Shown: positions 22,470 to 33,270 of the stretch, one piece after another
Numbering within the stretch: the first letter of the stretch is position 1
Layout: every line of letters starts with the position of its first letter
Origin: Heloderma charlesbogerti
Taxonomy: Eukaryota; Chordata; Lepidosauria; Squamata; Helodermatidae
Length of the DNA: 64,000 nt
Reading direction: 5' to 3'
NCBI GenBank assembly: GCA_026122225.1
Contig: JANEZZ010001473.1
Span: 1-64,000, forward strand
Made by a program: the position numbers and the translations under genes
Notes under the pieces: model-generated
Seen by the model: only the letters and a program-made list of their open reading frames with translations
The model's database searches: none
What the model was told of the DNA's origin: nothing

Positions 22470-22620
22470 CGTTTTACTGCCTTTTATCCTTGCACCAACC
22501 CTGTGAAGTAGGTTAGGCTGGGTGTGACTGGCTTAAAGTGGGCTTCGTGGCTGACCAGGGGTTGGGATCCCATTCTCCCTGCTCCAAGTCCAAATACTCC
22601 TATTTACTACAGCCCACTGG
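22470..22620 (-). repeat. tRNA-derived SINE fragment, minus strand
   Basis: TGCACCAACCCTGTGAAGTAGGTTAGGCTG is the reversed CCTACCTCACAGGGTTGTTG region of the SINEs at 53831. Confidence 0.6.
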
Positions 22621-23177
22621 CTTTCAGTTGGACTGCACACTACTTCCTTGGAAGTAAAACCCATTGAAATCAAAGGGGCTTAATTTCGAGGAAACATTGC
22701 TGGCGATCTGACTTGGGCATGTGAACCACCCGGAGAGCTTCGGCTATTGGGTGGTATAGAAATGTAATAAATAAAATAAAATGTCTACCCTGTAAACTCA
22801 AGAAATATTTAACCTTCATGGGTTTTATCCAAGACATCTTGAAAATGTTATTCTTCAAAGGGGCTGAGAATCAGTAGCAAACCTCCTTGCAAGTAGAGAA
22901 CTAGCCCAGCAGGAAAGAGGCTTCTAGTCCAGCATTCTCGCTGGCTTATACAAGGTATCTACATGTTTTCCTGTTTGGAACATGTTTTTCCTCTTCATAA
23001 AAATGTGACGTAACAGAGGAGCATTTAGAAATATGAGTGGTAAAGTCTATTCTGTCACCTCAGGTCTCCACTATCTCATTTTGTTGCATGTGTAGATCCA
23101 GTCTTAACATCGCAGCTGGCTGCAGAGCAAATGATTAAGCAGGCATTGATTTTTCCCATTGCTCTTTTGCTTGGTAG

Positions 23178-23301
23178 GCGAGAGTGGTCGACTGCTGGAG
23201 ATCAGTGCTGGTATAAGAAATGTCCAGTTTCCAGCAAGCTGCAAAACCAGCTCCTACAAGTTAATTGAACAAACTGGGAGGCGGCCAGTCAAAAGCTCTT
23301 T
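23178..23301 (+). CDS. MORN1: MORN1 exon: ISAG segment
   Basis: 124-bp exon between TTGGTAG (AG at 23176-23177) and the donor GTAAGT (23302). Two bases complete a Ser codon from the previous exon, and two bases (TT) are left for the next. The peptide starts ESGRLLEISAGIRNVQ and continues with KTSSYKLIEQTGRRPVKSS. The ESGR..QISAGVR.VQ signature follows the ILGPE segment in vertebrate MORN1 as I remember it. The second half is more divergent, which is usual for this part of the protein. Confidence 0.88.
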
Positions 23302-23575
23302 GTAAGTAACATGGAGAAGAATTAGTTTCATTCATTCTTGGGTCTCCACTGTTATGTTATGGAGAAACAATACCCTGAACAGCTCAGACATGGTCCCTTG
23401 GTGAACATTTTGGTTCCTCTTAGGCACATTCTGGGTCCCAGGTAATGTTCAAGAACTAACTGGGCCAGTCTTGGCTGCTTGAAGTCCATGGGACAAGGCA
23501 GGGAGCCACAGAGCGGCAGCAGGTGATGATAACTGTACTCCACCCAGAGCTGGCAGGCACTCAGTAGGAAGACAG
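23302..23575. other. MORN1 intron, nothing recognised
   Basis: Starts with the splice donor; then no recognisable feature before dispersed repeat C. Confidence 0.4.
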
Positions 23576-23579
23576 AAGG

Positions 23580-23770
23580 AGGTGAGCATCCAAAGTAGAT
23601 CACAAAGAAGAGAAACAGCTTCTCAGGATGAAAAAATACATTTATTATAGGAAGTCCAACACGTTTCAGCCTTTTTGTTTTTTTTAAGCCTTCAAGGGAT
23701 AGAGAAAAATGTCTGCAGAATTTTTTCAGCAAAAGATTGTCTCCTGTGTCAATCTCCTGGTGACAGGTAC
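23580..23770 (-). repeat. Dispersed repeat C, minus strand (copy 2)
   Basis: Second copy of the repeat at 17645-17815, about 80 percent alike by eye. In this copy the CTGAAGA motif is damaged (CCCTTGAAGG). Confidence 0.65.
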
Positions 23771-24196
23771 AAGACCAACATGATTTGCACAGCACCTAGG
23801 CAGAACAACAAACAACCTCCAGAACAGAACTGAGCTTTATATAGTGATGCGGGCCCTGAAACCCTGCCCCTTCAGTAAGGCATGACTCTCTTACAGGCCC
23901 TGTCCTCTCCAGTGGCATCTGGCACTCCCTTGGTATTTTGATTTCTCTTGGTGGGCTCCTGTTGGTGTCTCAGACAAGCCAAGATAGATAAGTGTGGAGT
24001 CTTGGCTGTTTGCTGAGGCAGCTCCCTGGAGGGCTCATGTTCCTGGGTCCCCGCTGGATGGAGCAAGGTGGGAGGGCTTGTTCTGGACTAGAGTCCACCA
24101 TCTGCTCACCCCCAGAGGGGGCTTCATATTTCTGGGGCCCCAGCAGTTATCTCAGGCGGGGCTGTGCCACGAGCAGCAGGATGAGGTGGGGCAGGA

Positions 24197-25582
24197 GTGG
24201 TGGGACAAGTCAGTAAACCCAGTGACAAACCAGGAGACAGGAGTGGGGAACCACCAAGCAGGATTGGGCCCAAGCTCCCTAGTTTGGTTTCTGACTTGGA
24301 TTCAGATTTGAAGATGGGGCTAGAAGGAGCCCAGCTGAGACAGGGAGCAGGGGAGGAGATACCCCAAGACTCTCCAGGAGGCAGCAAACAACCTTCCCAG
24401 TGTCAAGGGCTCCTTGGAGGCCTCTCTCAGTCTAATCCAGTAGCCAAGTCCAGACACAGACAAAGGGATTCTTTTCAAAGCTTTATTCCTCTTTTACAAC
24501 TTAGCAACTCTACTGTTAGCAACTAGATATGAGCAGCAGAGTACCTATGCCCTAAGTTGGAATAGTTGGTCCCCGTTTGAAAGGGAATCACTGGAAGACC
24601 CTGAACTTATGGGCTAGGGAGAGTCCTTCCCCTTTTCCCTTGGATCCTCTGGGCACAACCGTTGTTTGCGCGCCAAGCGGGCACTACGCCTCCTTTCCGC
24701 GCCTTCCATTTGGCGCCGCTCTCTGCGTCGCGCGTCCATCAAGTCTGCTGCTCTGTCACTCCCAGGACTGCTATCTAAGCTAGGAATGCTGGTGGGAGGA
24801 ATCTCCGACAGCTGTTGGCCCTGGGAAAGAGGAGCGCGCTCCTCTCCCAGGAGCGACTCCTCTTCCTCAGAATCAGAACTACTCTGGGATTCTATGGGCT
24901 CAGTGTCCACCCTGACACCCAGGGGCTTATCGAGCAGGAGGGCCAGGCTCAGAGACCATCTTTCCCCCTCCCCACGGGAACCCAGCCTCTGTTGGAGAAG
25001 GAGGGAGCAGTGGAATTGACAGATGCCAGAGCTCACCGCCGAGTTAAGCGGGCAGAGCAGAAAGGTGGTGGGAGGCGTCCTACCAGATTGGCTTCCCATT
25101 GGGAGTTGGGTTGGGAGGGGGGAGGCCTGAAGGGGGGAGCCCAGAAGAAGCCTGTCCAGCGTGGTGGGAAACCTGTCCATTAGTTGAAAGGCAACTGCCC
25201 TGCTTTCAGTAGCTCTCTTAACAAGAGTGCTATTTAGGTAATAAGGTCCAGAGGACAGCTCCCAGCCTTTGCAGTCACTTCAGGTGTGAAGAGGTGCTAT
25301 TAACTGAATAAGAGAGTTTATGGATTGCACAGTGAGTCTCTGTTGCCTCACTACTCAGTGGGAGGGCTTGGAATCCCTGACATCAAGGATACAAGAACAT
25401 GCCAGAAGACCTTGTTGCTCAAGCAAGACTCCACTGGAACAGGAGGTCCTGTTATACTCCTTCCTGTCCAGAAGAATCTAATGGCCACCCTGGGTGGAGT
25501 GAAGTCAGTCTAGGTCCTAATTGAGAAGCTGCCAGTGGCTTATCACAAAGGCAGCTGCGCACAGATCCAGCAACTCCTGACA
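24197..25582 (+). other. Older retroelement remnant split by a solo LTR
   Basis: An open frame at 24197-24400 (acidic; contains SDLDSDLKMG) stops at the solo LTR and continues in the same frame from 24923 to 25183, where it becomes basic (RRVKRAEQKGGGRRPTRLA). This acidic-then-basic order matches that inside the other LTRs of family E. CTGACA at 25577-25582 could be its right terminus. I could not find a matching TGTCA start, so its left edge is open. Confidence 0.45.
24401..24917 (-). mobile_element. Solo LTR, family E, minus strand (517 bp)
   Basis: On the minus strand it begins TGTCAGGGTGGACACTGAGC (24917 downward) and ends CCTTGACA (24401). Both sides carry the 5-bp direct repeat CCCAG (24396-24400 and 24918-24922). 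Reversed AATAAA is near 24482. The minus-strand frame is first acidic (SSSDSEEEESLLGEE), then basic (RRRSARLARKQ). The insert plus one target copy is 522 bp, a multiple of three. Confidence 0.87.
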
Positions 25583-25719
25583 CCGACCCCCTGTCCTCCA
25601 GGTCCATGATCAGTTTAGGGATGCAACCGTCTTCTTTTCCTCCTCTGAATCAGTGTTGGGGTCAGCGGGTAGGACCATAACAGATACCATGTCTGGCCCT
25701 GTTTGTTTTCTTACTTGGA

Positions 25720-26400
25720 TTATGCCCAACGTGGCTAAGAGCAAGATAAAACAATAAAACCTATAATAAAACCTATCTCAAAACATCTCAGCCAGTCACA
25801 CACACTGGAGAGCAAGGGAGCCCAGAAAACTATAATCCCAGTAGGCTGATTGATGCCTGTTGAGAAAGGAAGCTCTTGACCTGACATGGAGAAGCCATAT
25901 GGGAGGATGCAAAGCAGACCTCTCTTGGAAGTGGATATGAAAGCCTAGACATGGCTACAAAGAAGGCCCTTTCCTGCATCCCAACCAGACACTCCTCAGA
26001 TGTTGGTGGAGCATGAAAGGGAGCCTTTCCCAAAGATCTCAATAACCAGTTAGAGTCATACAGGGGAACAGGCCGTCCTTTAGGCATCCTGGTCCTGAGC
26101 AGTTTTAGAGCTTTAAAGCTCAAAATTATCATTTTGAATTGGGCCCAGAAATGTACCAGCAGTGAGTGATGTTGCCATAAGGGAGTCCCACCCACTCCAG
26201 ATACCTAGCTTCGGTCAACAAGCTAGCCTCAGTGTTTTGGACCAGCTGAAGTTCCTGGACACTTTTCAAATGTAGCCTCATCTAGAGTGTGTTGCAGTAG
26301 TCCAGCTGAGATTCATCTAGGGCACAGGCTGCCATGGCCAGATCCAACGTCTCTCAGAATGGAATGCTTTCTAGTCCTGGATCTCTTGCATCAAACAAGG
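25720..26400 (-). repeat. L2-clade LINE 3' fragment, minus strand
   Basis: Reversed phrases GAGCTTTAAAGCTCAAAATTATC and TTGAATTGGGCCCAGAAA correspond to L2 3' sequence. AATAAAACC repeats at 25755-25780 mark the tail, and GTTGCAGTAGTCCAGCTGAG is also shared with 47440-47520. Confidence 0.65.
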
Positions 26401-26999
26401 GGTCTGACTAGCTAGACGTCAAGGCCACCTTTGATTCTAAGGTGCCTTTGCCTGCAGCCACCATCTGAATAGCCTGAATACTTTGGATCACCTTCTTTCT
26501 CTCTATTTAGTATAAAAATAACACTGATACTGTTGCTACCCAGATTCTGTGAATTGCAGCATTCTTTAATATCAGGCACTCAGTCGGAGTGAGCTTGCTA
26601 ACCTGTGAAAACCTGGTTCACGGTTTGACATTGGAGAAATGTATTTCTCACTCTGTCCCCCATAAGAATAACAGCAGGCCATCGACTTGGAATGCATTTT
26701 AAAAACACCGAGTAACAGACAGCATTCCACTCCATTAAGTAGAATCCACCGTCAAAATGAAAGGAAGAATTTGTTTTTTAGATGCAATGGCTCCGGGGAA
26801 TTTAACAAGGTTGACACAGTTGTTGCCTTGTACAGCAGGTCACCAGGACCTAACAAACAAGAGACAGGTTACCCCAACAACCTCGATGTACAAAGTTAGG
26901 GCCGCATGCCTTGTTTTCAAAAATCTGGTAGACATACCTCAGAGAGAGACCGTATCTTTATATTATGTGTCTGATAACATTCCTATATTTTAACCAAGG

Positions 27000-27145
27000 A
27001 AGGGCCATAGTTCAGTGGTAAAGCCCTTCTGCTGTGCATGCAGGGAAGGTCCCAAGTTCAATCCATGACATCTCTTAATTAAAAGTATCTCTGTTTCCTG
27101 AGGAAATGATTTGATTCAGTATAAGGTAGCTTTATATGTTCAGTC
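27000..27145 (+). repeat. tRNA-derived SINE, shortened
   Basis: GGCCATAGTTCAGTGGTAAAG (A box), CCCAAGTTCAATCC (B box) and CAGTATAAGGTAGCTT end. The middle is deleted. Confidence 0.72.
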
Positions 27146-27232
27146 CTTATTTTCCACATCATATCTGGATTATTTATTTTAAGATTTTAAACTCAATGCA
27201 ATATAAAGTGCCATTCCTGTTTCCTTTGGCAG

Positions 27233-27426
27233 CGGGTTTGAGTGTATTAGCTATCCTTTGATGGCGGGTGCATCTGGAAGCCAGAAGCCGCAAGCTGCTC
27301 TGCCTGCTGTTGGCAAATCTGGATTTACCCTGCCTGAATCGCCAATCCCCCAAAATGGAGACGTGGAGCCAGAATCCAGATCAAAACCTCTGGATGGTGC
27401 AGGAGATGCCTTTAGCAACCAGGATG
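27233..27426 (+). CDS. MORN1: MORN1 exon: GFECI segment
   Basis: 194-bp exon between TTTGGCAG (AG at 27231-27232) and the donor GTAAGT (27427). One base completes Phe from the previous exon's TT, giving FGFECISYPL; one base is left over. From memory, vertebrate MORN1 has PFGFECI.YP at this point. After that the peptide is low-complexity and hydrophilic (Pro/Ser/Glu/Asp), as expected of a linker. The next exon must begin in phase 1. No secure continuation was found in the following 36 kb. Confidence 0.9.
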
Positions 27427-28106
27427 GTAAGTAGAGATAATGGATTTAGCTTGAGTGCTCTCTCTTTTACAGTTAACTGAGAAACAAAAGATATCTTCTA
27501 CCCCTTGGTAAAACAACTTGAGAAAAATCTGGCATGGCTTTTGTCATGCTAATGGATGGCTCTAAAGTAATTTTGTAGGGTGTAGGAGATTTGTCATTGA
27601 CATTCTTCATAATAAATGGAATAGATTTAATTGTTAAAAACCATTTTTATGCATTTAGAAGGAATAGCCTTTTGCTTGTGACGCAGCTTCTTTGGGTGGG
27701 TTTTCCTTCCCTGCTCAGTCAAAACATGCTGTTAAAAATGAATTAGGCAGGGAAATGCTCTGCAGTAACGTAGTAGGATCTCATTCTCATGTTGCTTTTG
27801 CCTAGGAAATGTGCCCATGCTACAAAAGAGGGGGCATGTAGGAAAATCACCAGGTTGCATTTAGGACAGGAGGCTTGTATTTCTTGGACTCTTACAGTAA
27901 AGTGGAGGTTCCACATAAGGCCTTGTTACATGCAAATAGTGAAGTAAGAAGGTAATTAGCAAATGGAACATTTCCTCTAACTCTGGTGCTCCTCTTCACT
28001 GCATCCACACAGCTTCACAGTTCAACTTCTACTTTTCATAAGAACAAGAAAATAAATTAACACTTATAGCAATGTTTCTTAAATCTTCTGAGCTCATCTC
28101 CTCTAT

Positions 28107-28150
28107 ATGAGCACGCATGCATGTGTGTGCACACGCACACACATACACAT
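28107..28150. repeat. Imperfect (CA)n-rich tract
   Basis: Alternating GCAT/GTGTGC/CACACA run. Confidence 0.7.
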
Positions 28151-28221
28151 CAAAATGTACTCTACCTTCTGGACCTCCCCAACCCAACGTGAACCATCAG
28201 TTGCACAGGTGAGCATCCAGG

Positions 28222-28420
28222 GAAGGGACTGTATCTCAGTGGTAGAGCACCTGCTTTCTGCGCAAAAGGTCCCAGGTTCAATCCCTGGCATTTCTACATA
28301 AAAAGATTGGATGGCAGGTGCTGGGAGAAAACCCTCCTTGAGACATTGGAGAGCTGTTTCAAAACAGATTAGGCAATAGTAGATTCACAAATAATTTGAC
28401 CTGGGATAAGGTGGCTTAGG
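28222..28420 (+). repeat. tRNA-derived SINE, plus strand
   Basis: The clearest head of its family: GTATCTCAGTGGTAGAGCACC (A box) and CCCAGGTTCAATCCCTGGC (B box), body GAGACATTGGAGAGCTG, end GATAAGGTGGC. The head looks tRNA-like but cannot form a full tRNA with this body attached. Confidence 0.78.
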
Positions 28421-28500
28421 GCACAATCCTATGCATGTTTAGACAGAAAAACATCCTACAGCTCCCAGAATTCCTCAGCCAACATGGCACTTATTGCATG
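28417..28500 (+). repeat. Half of hairpin MITE, family F
   Basis: TTAGGGCACAATCCTATGCA and TGTTTAGACAGAAAAACATC match the left part of 52308-52419. Confidence 0.65.
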
Positions 28501-29004
28501 CTCATCATGCCTTAGTTATTTACAGGTTCTTTAGACGATGTGACCATCCAGTTTCATGTCTGTTTTTTAAGGGTAGTTTCCCGGAGGGGTTTAGAGTGGG
28601 GAAAACAGAGTATTATTTCTGAAAGTGAAAGGAAATGTATTTTCTTACTTGTGTAATTGCACTATTCTGCTATAGCATAGCGCCACCTAGGGGTTATATA
28701 GTGGAAAAGCAGGAACGGAAAAGTTCTTTGTGTGAAGCTCAGATCTCAATTTTGCAATGAAACCGAAAGTAAATACATCAGATTAACAGCCTTGTGCAGG
28801 GAAGCTAATTATGGCTACTGCTAAGTGACAGCTGAGGAAGAAAAAGAACGAAACGTTGATGGTTTCTCAGCAGAGCTGATGGAGTGGCACTATGTCCCAT
28901 CTCTCCTTCTGCTGCAGCCTGATGGAATGGCTGCTGCCAGTAACACCTGACAGATTCCTCCATTCTTTTGTATCCTGGCATTCAGCTTTGTATATTTAGC
29001 AGCC

Positions 29005-29112
29005 TTCCTCAACCTGGCGCCCTCCAGATGTGTTCAACCACAACTCATCTGGCTGGAGATAGTGGGATTGTAGTCCAGCACATCTGGAGGGCATCTGTTT
29101 GGGGAGGTCCCA
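29005..29112. repeat. Palindromic MITE, family A, shortened
   Basis: CAACCTGGCGCCCTCCAGATG left; CACATCTGGAGGGCATC right. Confidence 0.65.
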
Positions 29113-29439
29113 CTTATAGCTTACTGCTCCTGCGTGTGGTGGCCTGAGGATTATAGGGGCACTAATCACAACACTGGCATGAAATAGAACGGGAGACCTC
29201 CAAACCACTCCAGAAATCACACACAGGGAAACATAATAAAAGCAAAGCAGCTGTGTTCTCTGAACCTCCGTTCTTCCCAAATCACAGTAGGATGATGTGG
29301 CACCCTGATGAAGACAATATGAATCAGTGAAGGTCCTGGCATTCAACTCTTATCCTGTTGTTGTTGTATCTTTTTATCCTGCACTTGCTCAGGGCCTTGT
29401 ACACATGATGCTTTAATTCCCCTCAAGCTCCACTCCGCA

Positions 29440-29800
29440 TTTCCAAATCTTGTCTGTTTATTTGAAAAGTGTATCGCCCACCCACTGTTTTCCTCTCTAA
29501 TTTATCACTAAGGGCGTCCTATGGCAAGTAAAAAATAATGACACAATATATAAAGTCCAACAGTAAAAATGAAAGACAGTTGAAAACAACTTTAAAAAAC
29601 ACACACACAAGAACCATCTACTTAAAAAGTCTCAGCTCTGCAGGTCGGATGCCCGCCAGGACAAGAATGTCTTAGCCAGGCAGCAGAAGGCCGTGAGCAA
29701 GGAGCCTGAATGAGTTCCATAGCCATGGTGCAGCCGTACAGAAAGCCATCTCCCAGGTTTTGACCAATCCTACCTCTACCACTGTTGGGATATAGAGCAC
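29440..29800 (-). repeat. L2-like LINE 3' fragment, minus strand
   Basis: A-rich reversed tail (29525-29625), then GTCTTAGCCAGGCAGCAG and TCCCAGGTTTTGACCAATCC. Arrangement as at 46860-47200 but diverged. Confidence 0.5.
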
Positions 29801-30395
29801 AGCCTCCCTGAGAGCAGGAATATGGCGGAGGACCCAACCACAGGCAGAGGGACAGGAGGACACTCCCAGACCCAGAAGGAGGAAGAAAGGATTACATTCC
29901 CCCAAAAGGGTGGCTCTCAGGGGCCAGACCAGGGGCCAAGGACCAGACCCGGAGAAAAACCCAGAGCCAAGGAAGTGGAACAAGAGTGAGAGGACTTTGG
30001 GCAAGAATGGAAGAAGGTGGAGGAAGAGTGGAGGTTGGAGGAGTACTAGTGAGCGCCCACCCAAGAGTATGCGGCGGTCATGCAGGATGCCAGAACGGTG
30101 ACAACAGTGGCCCAGGGGTGGAACGGCCTCAGAACAGTCCTGAGGTTGCTGAGGGGCAGCTGACAGGGGAGATAAGGGGACGTATTGCCCAGCCACGAAG
30201 GGGCTGCTGTCACTTGGTCAGTTGTGGTTCTTTCTGTGGAGCCTTGTGACGCGGAACTGTCCTCAGCAAGGGGATGCTCATGTGGGAGGAGACGCTCCTT
30301 TAGATGACCTGTACCTGAGCCCTTTCGGGCTTGAAAGCTAATCTCCAGCATTTCAGATGATGCTCAGAAACAAATGGGAAGCCAGGGCCACTGCT
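29801..30395. other. GC-rich block, origin unclear
   Basis: Charged, purine-rich frames on both strands, none with family features. Lies between two L2 pieces and may be an inserted retroelement remnant. Confidence 0.25.
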
Positions 30396-30399
30396 GTCA

Positions 30400-30620
30400 T
30401 CCTGTTGTCAAGTGCTGCTGCAGATGTTCAGCACATCTGTGCAGATGTGCAGGGGATACACCAGTATCCTCGCTGCCACAGCCTGGGCCAGCTGGCTTTT
30501 CAGAGGCAGCCCACGGCAATCCTCCAACCTGGATAGAACGAAGGCGTGTGCCAGCCTTGCCAGGTCTGACCTCCATAGGAATGGGCCCAGCTGGCACAGC
30601 AGACTGAGCTGGGCAAAAGC
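30400..30620 (-). repeat. L2-clade reverse transcriptase fragment, minus strand
   Basis: The minus-strand frame contains DLARLAHAFVLSRLEDC and GLPLKSQLAQAVAARIL. These parallel the HAFVTSRLDYCN and LPL...VQNAAARLL blocks of L2-type elements. Confidence 0.65.
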
Positions 30621-30719
30621 ACCCCCGTGCCGCAGTCTGTACCTGGGCACCTCGGAGCAAAGCCGGGTTGTCTGTTCAATTTGTATCTTGCCCTTCTTCC
30701 ACAATGCTTTGGGAGCGAT

Positions 30720-30870
30720 CCCTGTGAGGTATGTTAGGCCCTGCGAGAGGGAATAGTGACCAGCCTGGTGAGTGCCTTGGCTGACCAAGGGTTTCAACTC
30801 GGGTCTCTCCCAGTCCCAGTCTGACATTCGAACCCTTACAGAGCTCTCTCTCTCTCTCTCACTCACTCAC
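30720..30870 (-). repeat. tRNA-derived SINE fragment, minus strand
   Basis: GAGGTATGTTAGGCCC...GGGTTTCAACTCGGGTCTC...CCCAGTCTGACATTCGAACC, reversed relative to the SINEs at 53831. A CT/CACT simple run follows (30841-30876). Confidence 0.55.
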
Positions 30871-31199
30871 TCTCTCCAAGCTATGTATAATTCCTGGTTG
30901 CGATTTGAACTGCCTTCACAATCTTGCCTCTCGTGAAATTTGAAATGGATTTGGGCAGAATTTGCCATAGAATTTCAAGGGAAGCTAGAAAAGCTTTGAT
31001 AAGTCTGGCGAAATTTCTTGGGGCGGAAAAGACTTGCACATCCCTGGTGTATTCTTTTACCACCCCACAAGGGCCCCTTTTTCATTCTACCTAAATTCAC
31101 CTACTCGGAGTTGTGTCTCAAGGTTTATTATAGTCCCACTGAGTCAAAGCTGCCTACACATCTTATGCATATATACATTCACAGCCTATATTGTTGTTT

Positions 31200-31790
31200 T
31201 GGTTTCCTAGAGGACATGAAGTAACAGATGAGCTAACACTTTCTTTATAAATATGCTGGTATTATTTTACAGGCCAGTTATTCCTGGAATTATTCATGGG
31301 AGCCTGAATGCCGAGATCTTGGGAGTTGAATCAAAGTTTAATCACTTTGGTTTATTGTGAACCGTAATATTAAATCCACCCCATATAACTTGATACATTG
31401 TAAATACACGATTTGCATCTTAATACATTCAACTTGTTAACAAAGTGCAGAGAAACTGAGCGGTAGTTAAAATAGCATCTATCTTTGGACTCCGGAGAGT
31501 TTATTTTGATAGCCCCAACATGTGTGATACACTTTGCTTTCCTCTCTCACCAGTTCTGTTTTTGTCATATTAAATTTGGTTGAGTTTCGCTTTTCCCTCC
31601 TCTAACCAAAATAATGTTTATACGAGCCATTATTTAACACCTGACCCTCACTATTAAATTACCAGAATATTTGGAATATTAAATAAACGTGCCCTCTCTT
31701 GGCTTGATTCTCCCCTCTGGGCTGTTTTGTTAGCAATATTTCTGGTCATAGATTAAAATTTATTTTCCCTGTTAGGGGAAATACTGCAGC
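31200..31790. promoter_or_regulatory. Candidate conserved non-coding block
   Basis: About 590 bp free of repeats, AT-rich, with many TTAAT, TAAT and ATATTTGGAATATTAAAT type motifs. It stands out from the repeat-filled flanks. Possibly regulatory; conservation must be tested. Confidence 0.3.
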
Positions 31791-31865
31791 AGAACTGGGG
31801 GGTGGGTGGGGGGAACACCCACTTTGCTCAGTTAGTACATGTAAATGTCACTTTGGAGGAACCAT

Positions 31866-32105
31866 GGGAGCCAGCGTGGTGTAGTGGCGAGAGTGCTGGA
31901 CTGGGAGCCGGGAGATCCAGCTTCTAGTCCCCACTCGGCCATGGAAGCTCACTGGGTGACTTTGGGCCAGTCACAAACTTTCGGCTCAACCTACCTCACA
32001 GGGTTGTTGTTGTGAGGATAAAATGCAGAGGAGGTGGATAACGTAAGCTACCTTGGGTTCCTTGCAAGAGGGGAAAAAGGCAGGATATAAATGCAATAAA
32101 TACAT
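31866..32105 (+). repeat. tRNA-derived SINE, full length
   Basis: GAGCCAGCGTGGTGTAGTGG (A box), TCCAGCTTCTAGTCCCC (B box position), CACTGGGTGACTTTGGGCC, CTACCTCACAGGGTTGTTG and the tail GGCAGGATATAAATGCAATA. Other copies are at 34000, 38700, 49840, 53831 and 54085. Confidence 0.78.
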
Positions 32106-32413
32106 CTAGATTTGGAGGGGCCTTAAAAATACTTAGGGATTGTGTTTAACACTTTCAGGTGCAGCTAAAGCTAAAGATGCCCAGCTCCCTGAAATGACTC
32201 CCAAGGCTTTCTTGCATGGGCTCCTTTTGGCCAGATGGGGAAAGGGAAGGAGCGCTAAAGGATTCAACTTCTTCAGGGCTCTTAGTGGAATAGGAATGGT
32301 AAAAGGCCTCGTACTTGTGACAGTTCCAGTTTGGGGGGAAAGATGCTCTCAGTGATGCCCCCTCCCTGAATGTGTCCTCCTCCTTGCCACTGTTGCTGCT
32401 GCCCATTCGCCTG

Positions 32414-32418
<5 letters not shown>

Positions 32419-32455
<37 letters not shown>

Positions 32456-32500
32456 TCTCTGGGCCCAGTCCACACACACACACACACACACACACACTAC
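32419..32500. repeat. Compound (CT)n-(CA)n microsatellite
   Basis: Two pure runs, CT about 17 units and CA about 15 units, separated by about 20 bases. Confidence 0.95.
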
Positions 32501-32699
32501 ACACCATGGTGGCCGCATATGCGTTGCCAAAAAAGAGGAAAGCATCATCAAAACCTCTTGTCACAGGTTTACCTCACATTTACGTATGCTGACTTATACA
32601 TATAGATTCAAACTGAGAAGTAGTGACTATGATTTAAATAAAAAGGCAGCATCTCTCAAAGCAGTGGGGAAGACTGGGACCTGTGTGCCCACTGCCCAA

Positions 32700-33265
32700 G
32701 CGCTATCGATGGATGGGCAACTTCGAGGCCCCTGATGCTTTTATCTTTAAACTGGATTCAGACCGGACAGCACTTCAGAGGATGCCTTCAAGGAAGGGCT
32801 GTCCTCTGTAAAGGAGGACGCGTGGCCACCCCACCAGAGGAGGTGCGTGGAGATCATTGCTTTTCCTCACTCCTCTTGCTGTTTTCTCGTTCATAGTGGG
32901 TGAGCAACAGCGAGGAAGAGAACAGGGGGCTCCGGGCATTGCCGGTGGGCCCCCTGCTCTACCATGAGTCTCAGCAGGTGCCCAATGAAGCTGACCCCTG
33001 ATGCTGGCCCTGCTCATGTACAATATCATCGGCAGAGCAATTGGGGCTGATATCGAACACATGAAGCCCTTTGGTCCATCTAGGCCCACAGTGGCTACTC
33101 TTACTTGCAGAAGCCCTCCCAAGATCTCAGCCTGATGTCTTTCGCAGACATACTACGGGAACTTCTTTTAGCTGGATGTATCTGGTATTGAAGATGGGAC
33201 CTGGTGTGTGCAACTTGTGTTCTTTACCACTCCCCCCGCTCACAGTTGCACTATTTATGTGTATT
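32700..33265. other. Nothing recognised
   Basis: Mixed-composition DNA without a feature I can name. Confidence 0.35.
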
Positions 33266-33270
33266 ACACT

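Noticed and set aside
24614..25180. 188-codon open frame on the minus strand
   Set aside because: Its upper half lies in the solo LTR (24401-24917) and the rest in the older remnant read backwards; it crosses an LTR edge with a target duplication, so it is not a host gene.
28222..28300. Possible tRNA gene
   Set aside because: A and B boxes are present, but the sequence continues into a SINE body repeated across the window and no full cloverleaf can be drawn.
30408..30866. 152-codon minus-strand frame
   Set aside because: Its recognisable part is an L2 reverse transcriptase fragment joined to SINE sequence.
32349..32605. Frames rich in Arg-Glu, Ser-Leu or Thr-His repeats
   Set aside because: Translations of the CT and CA microsatellites.
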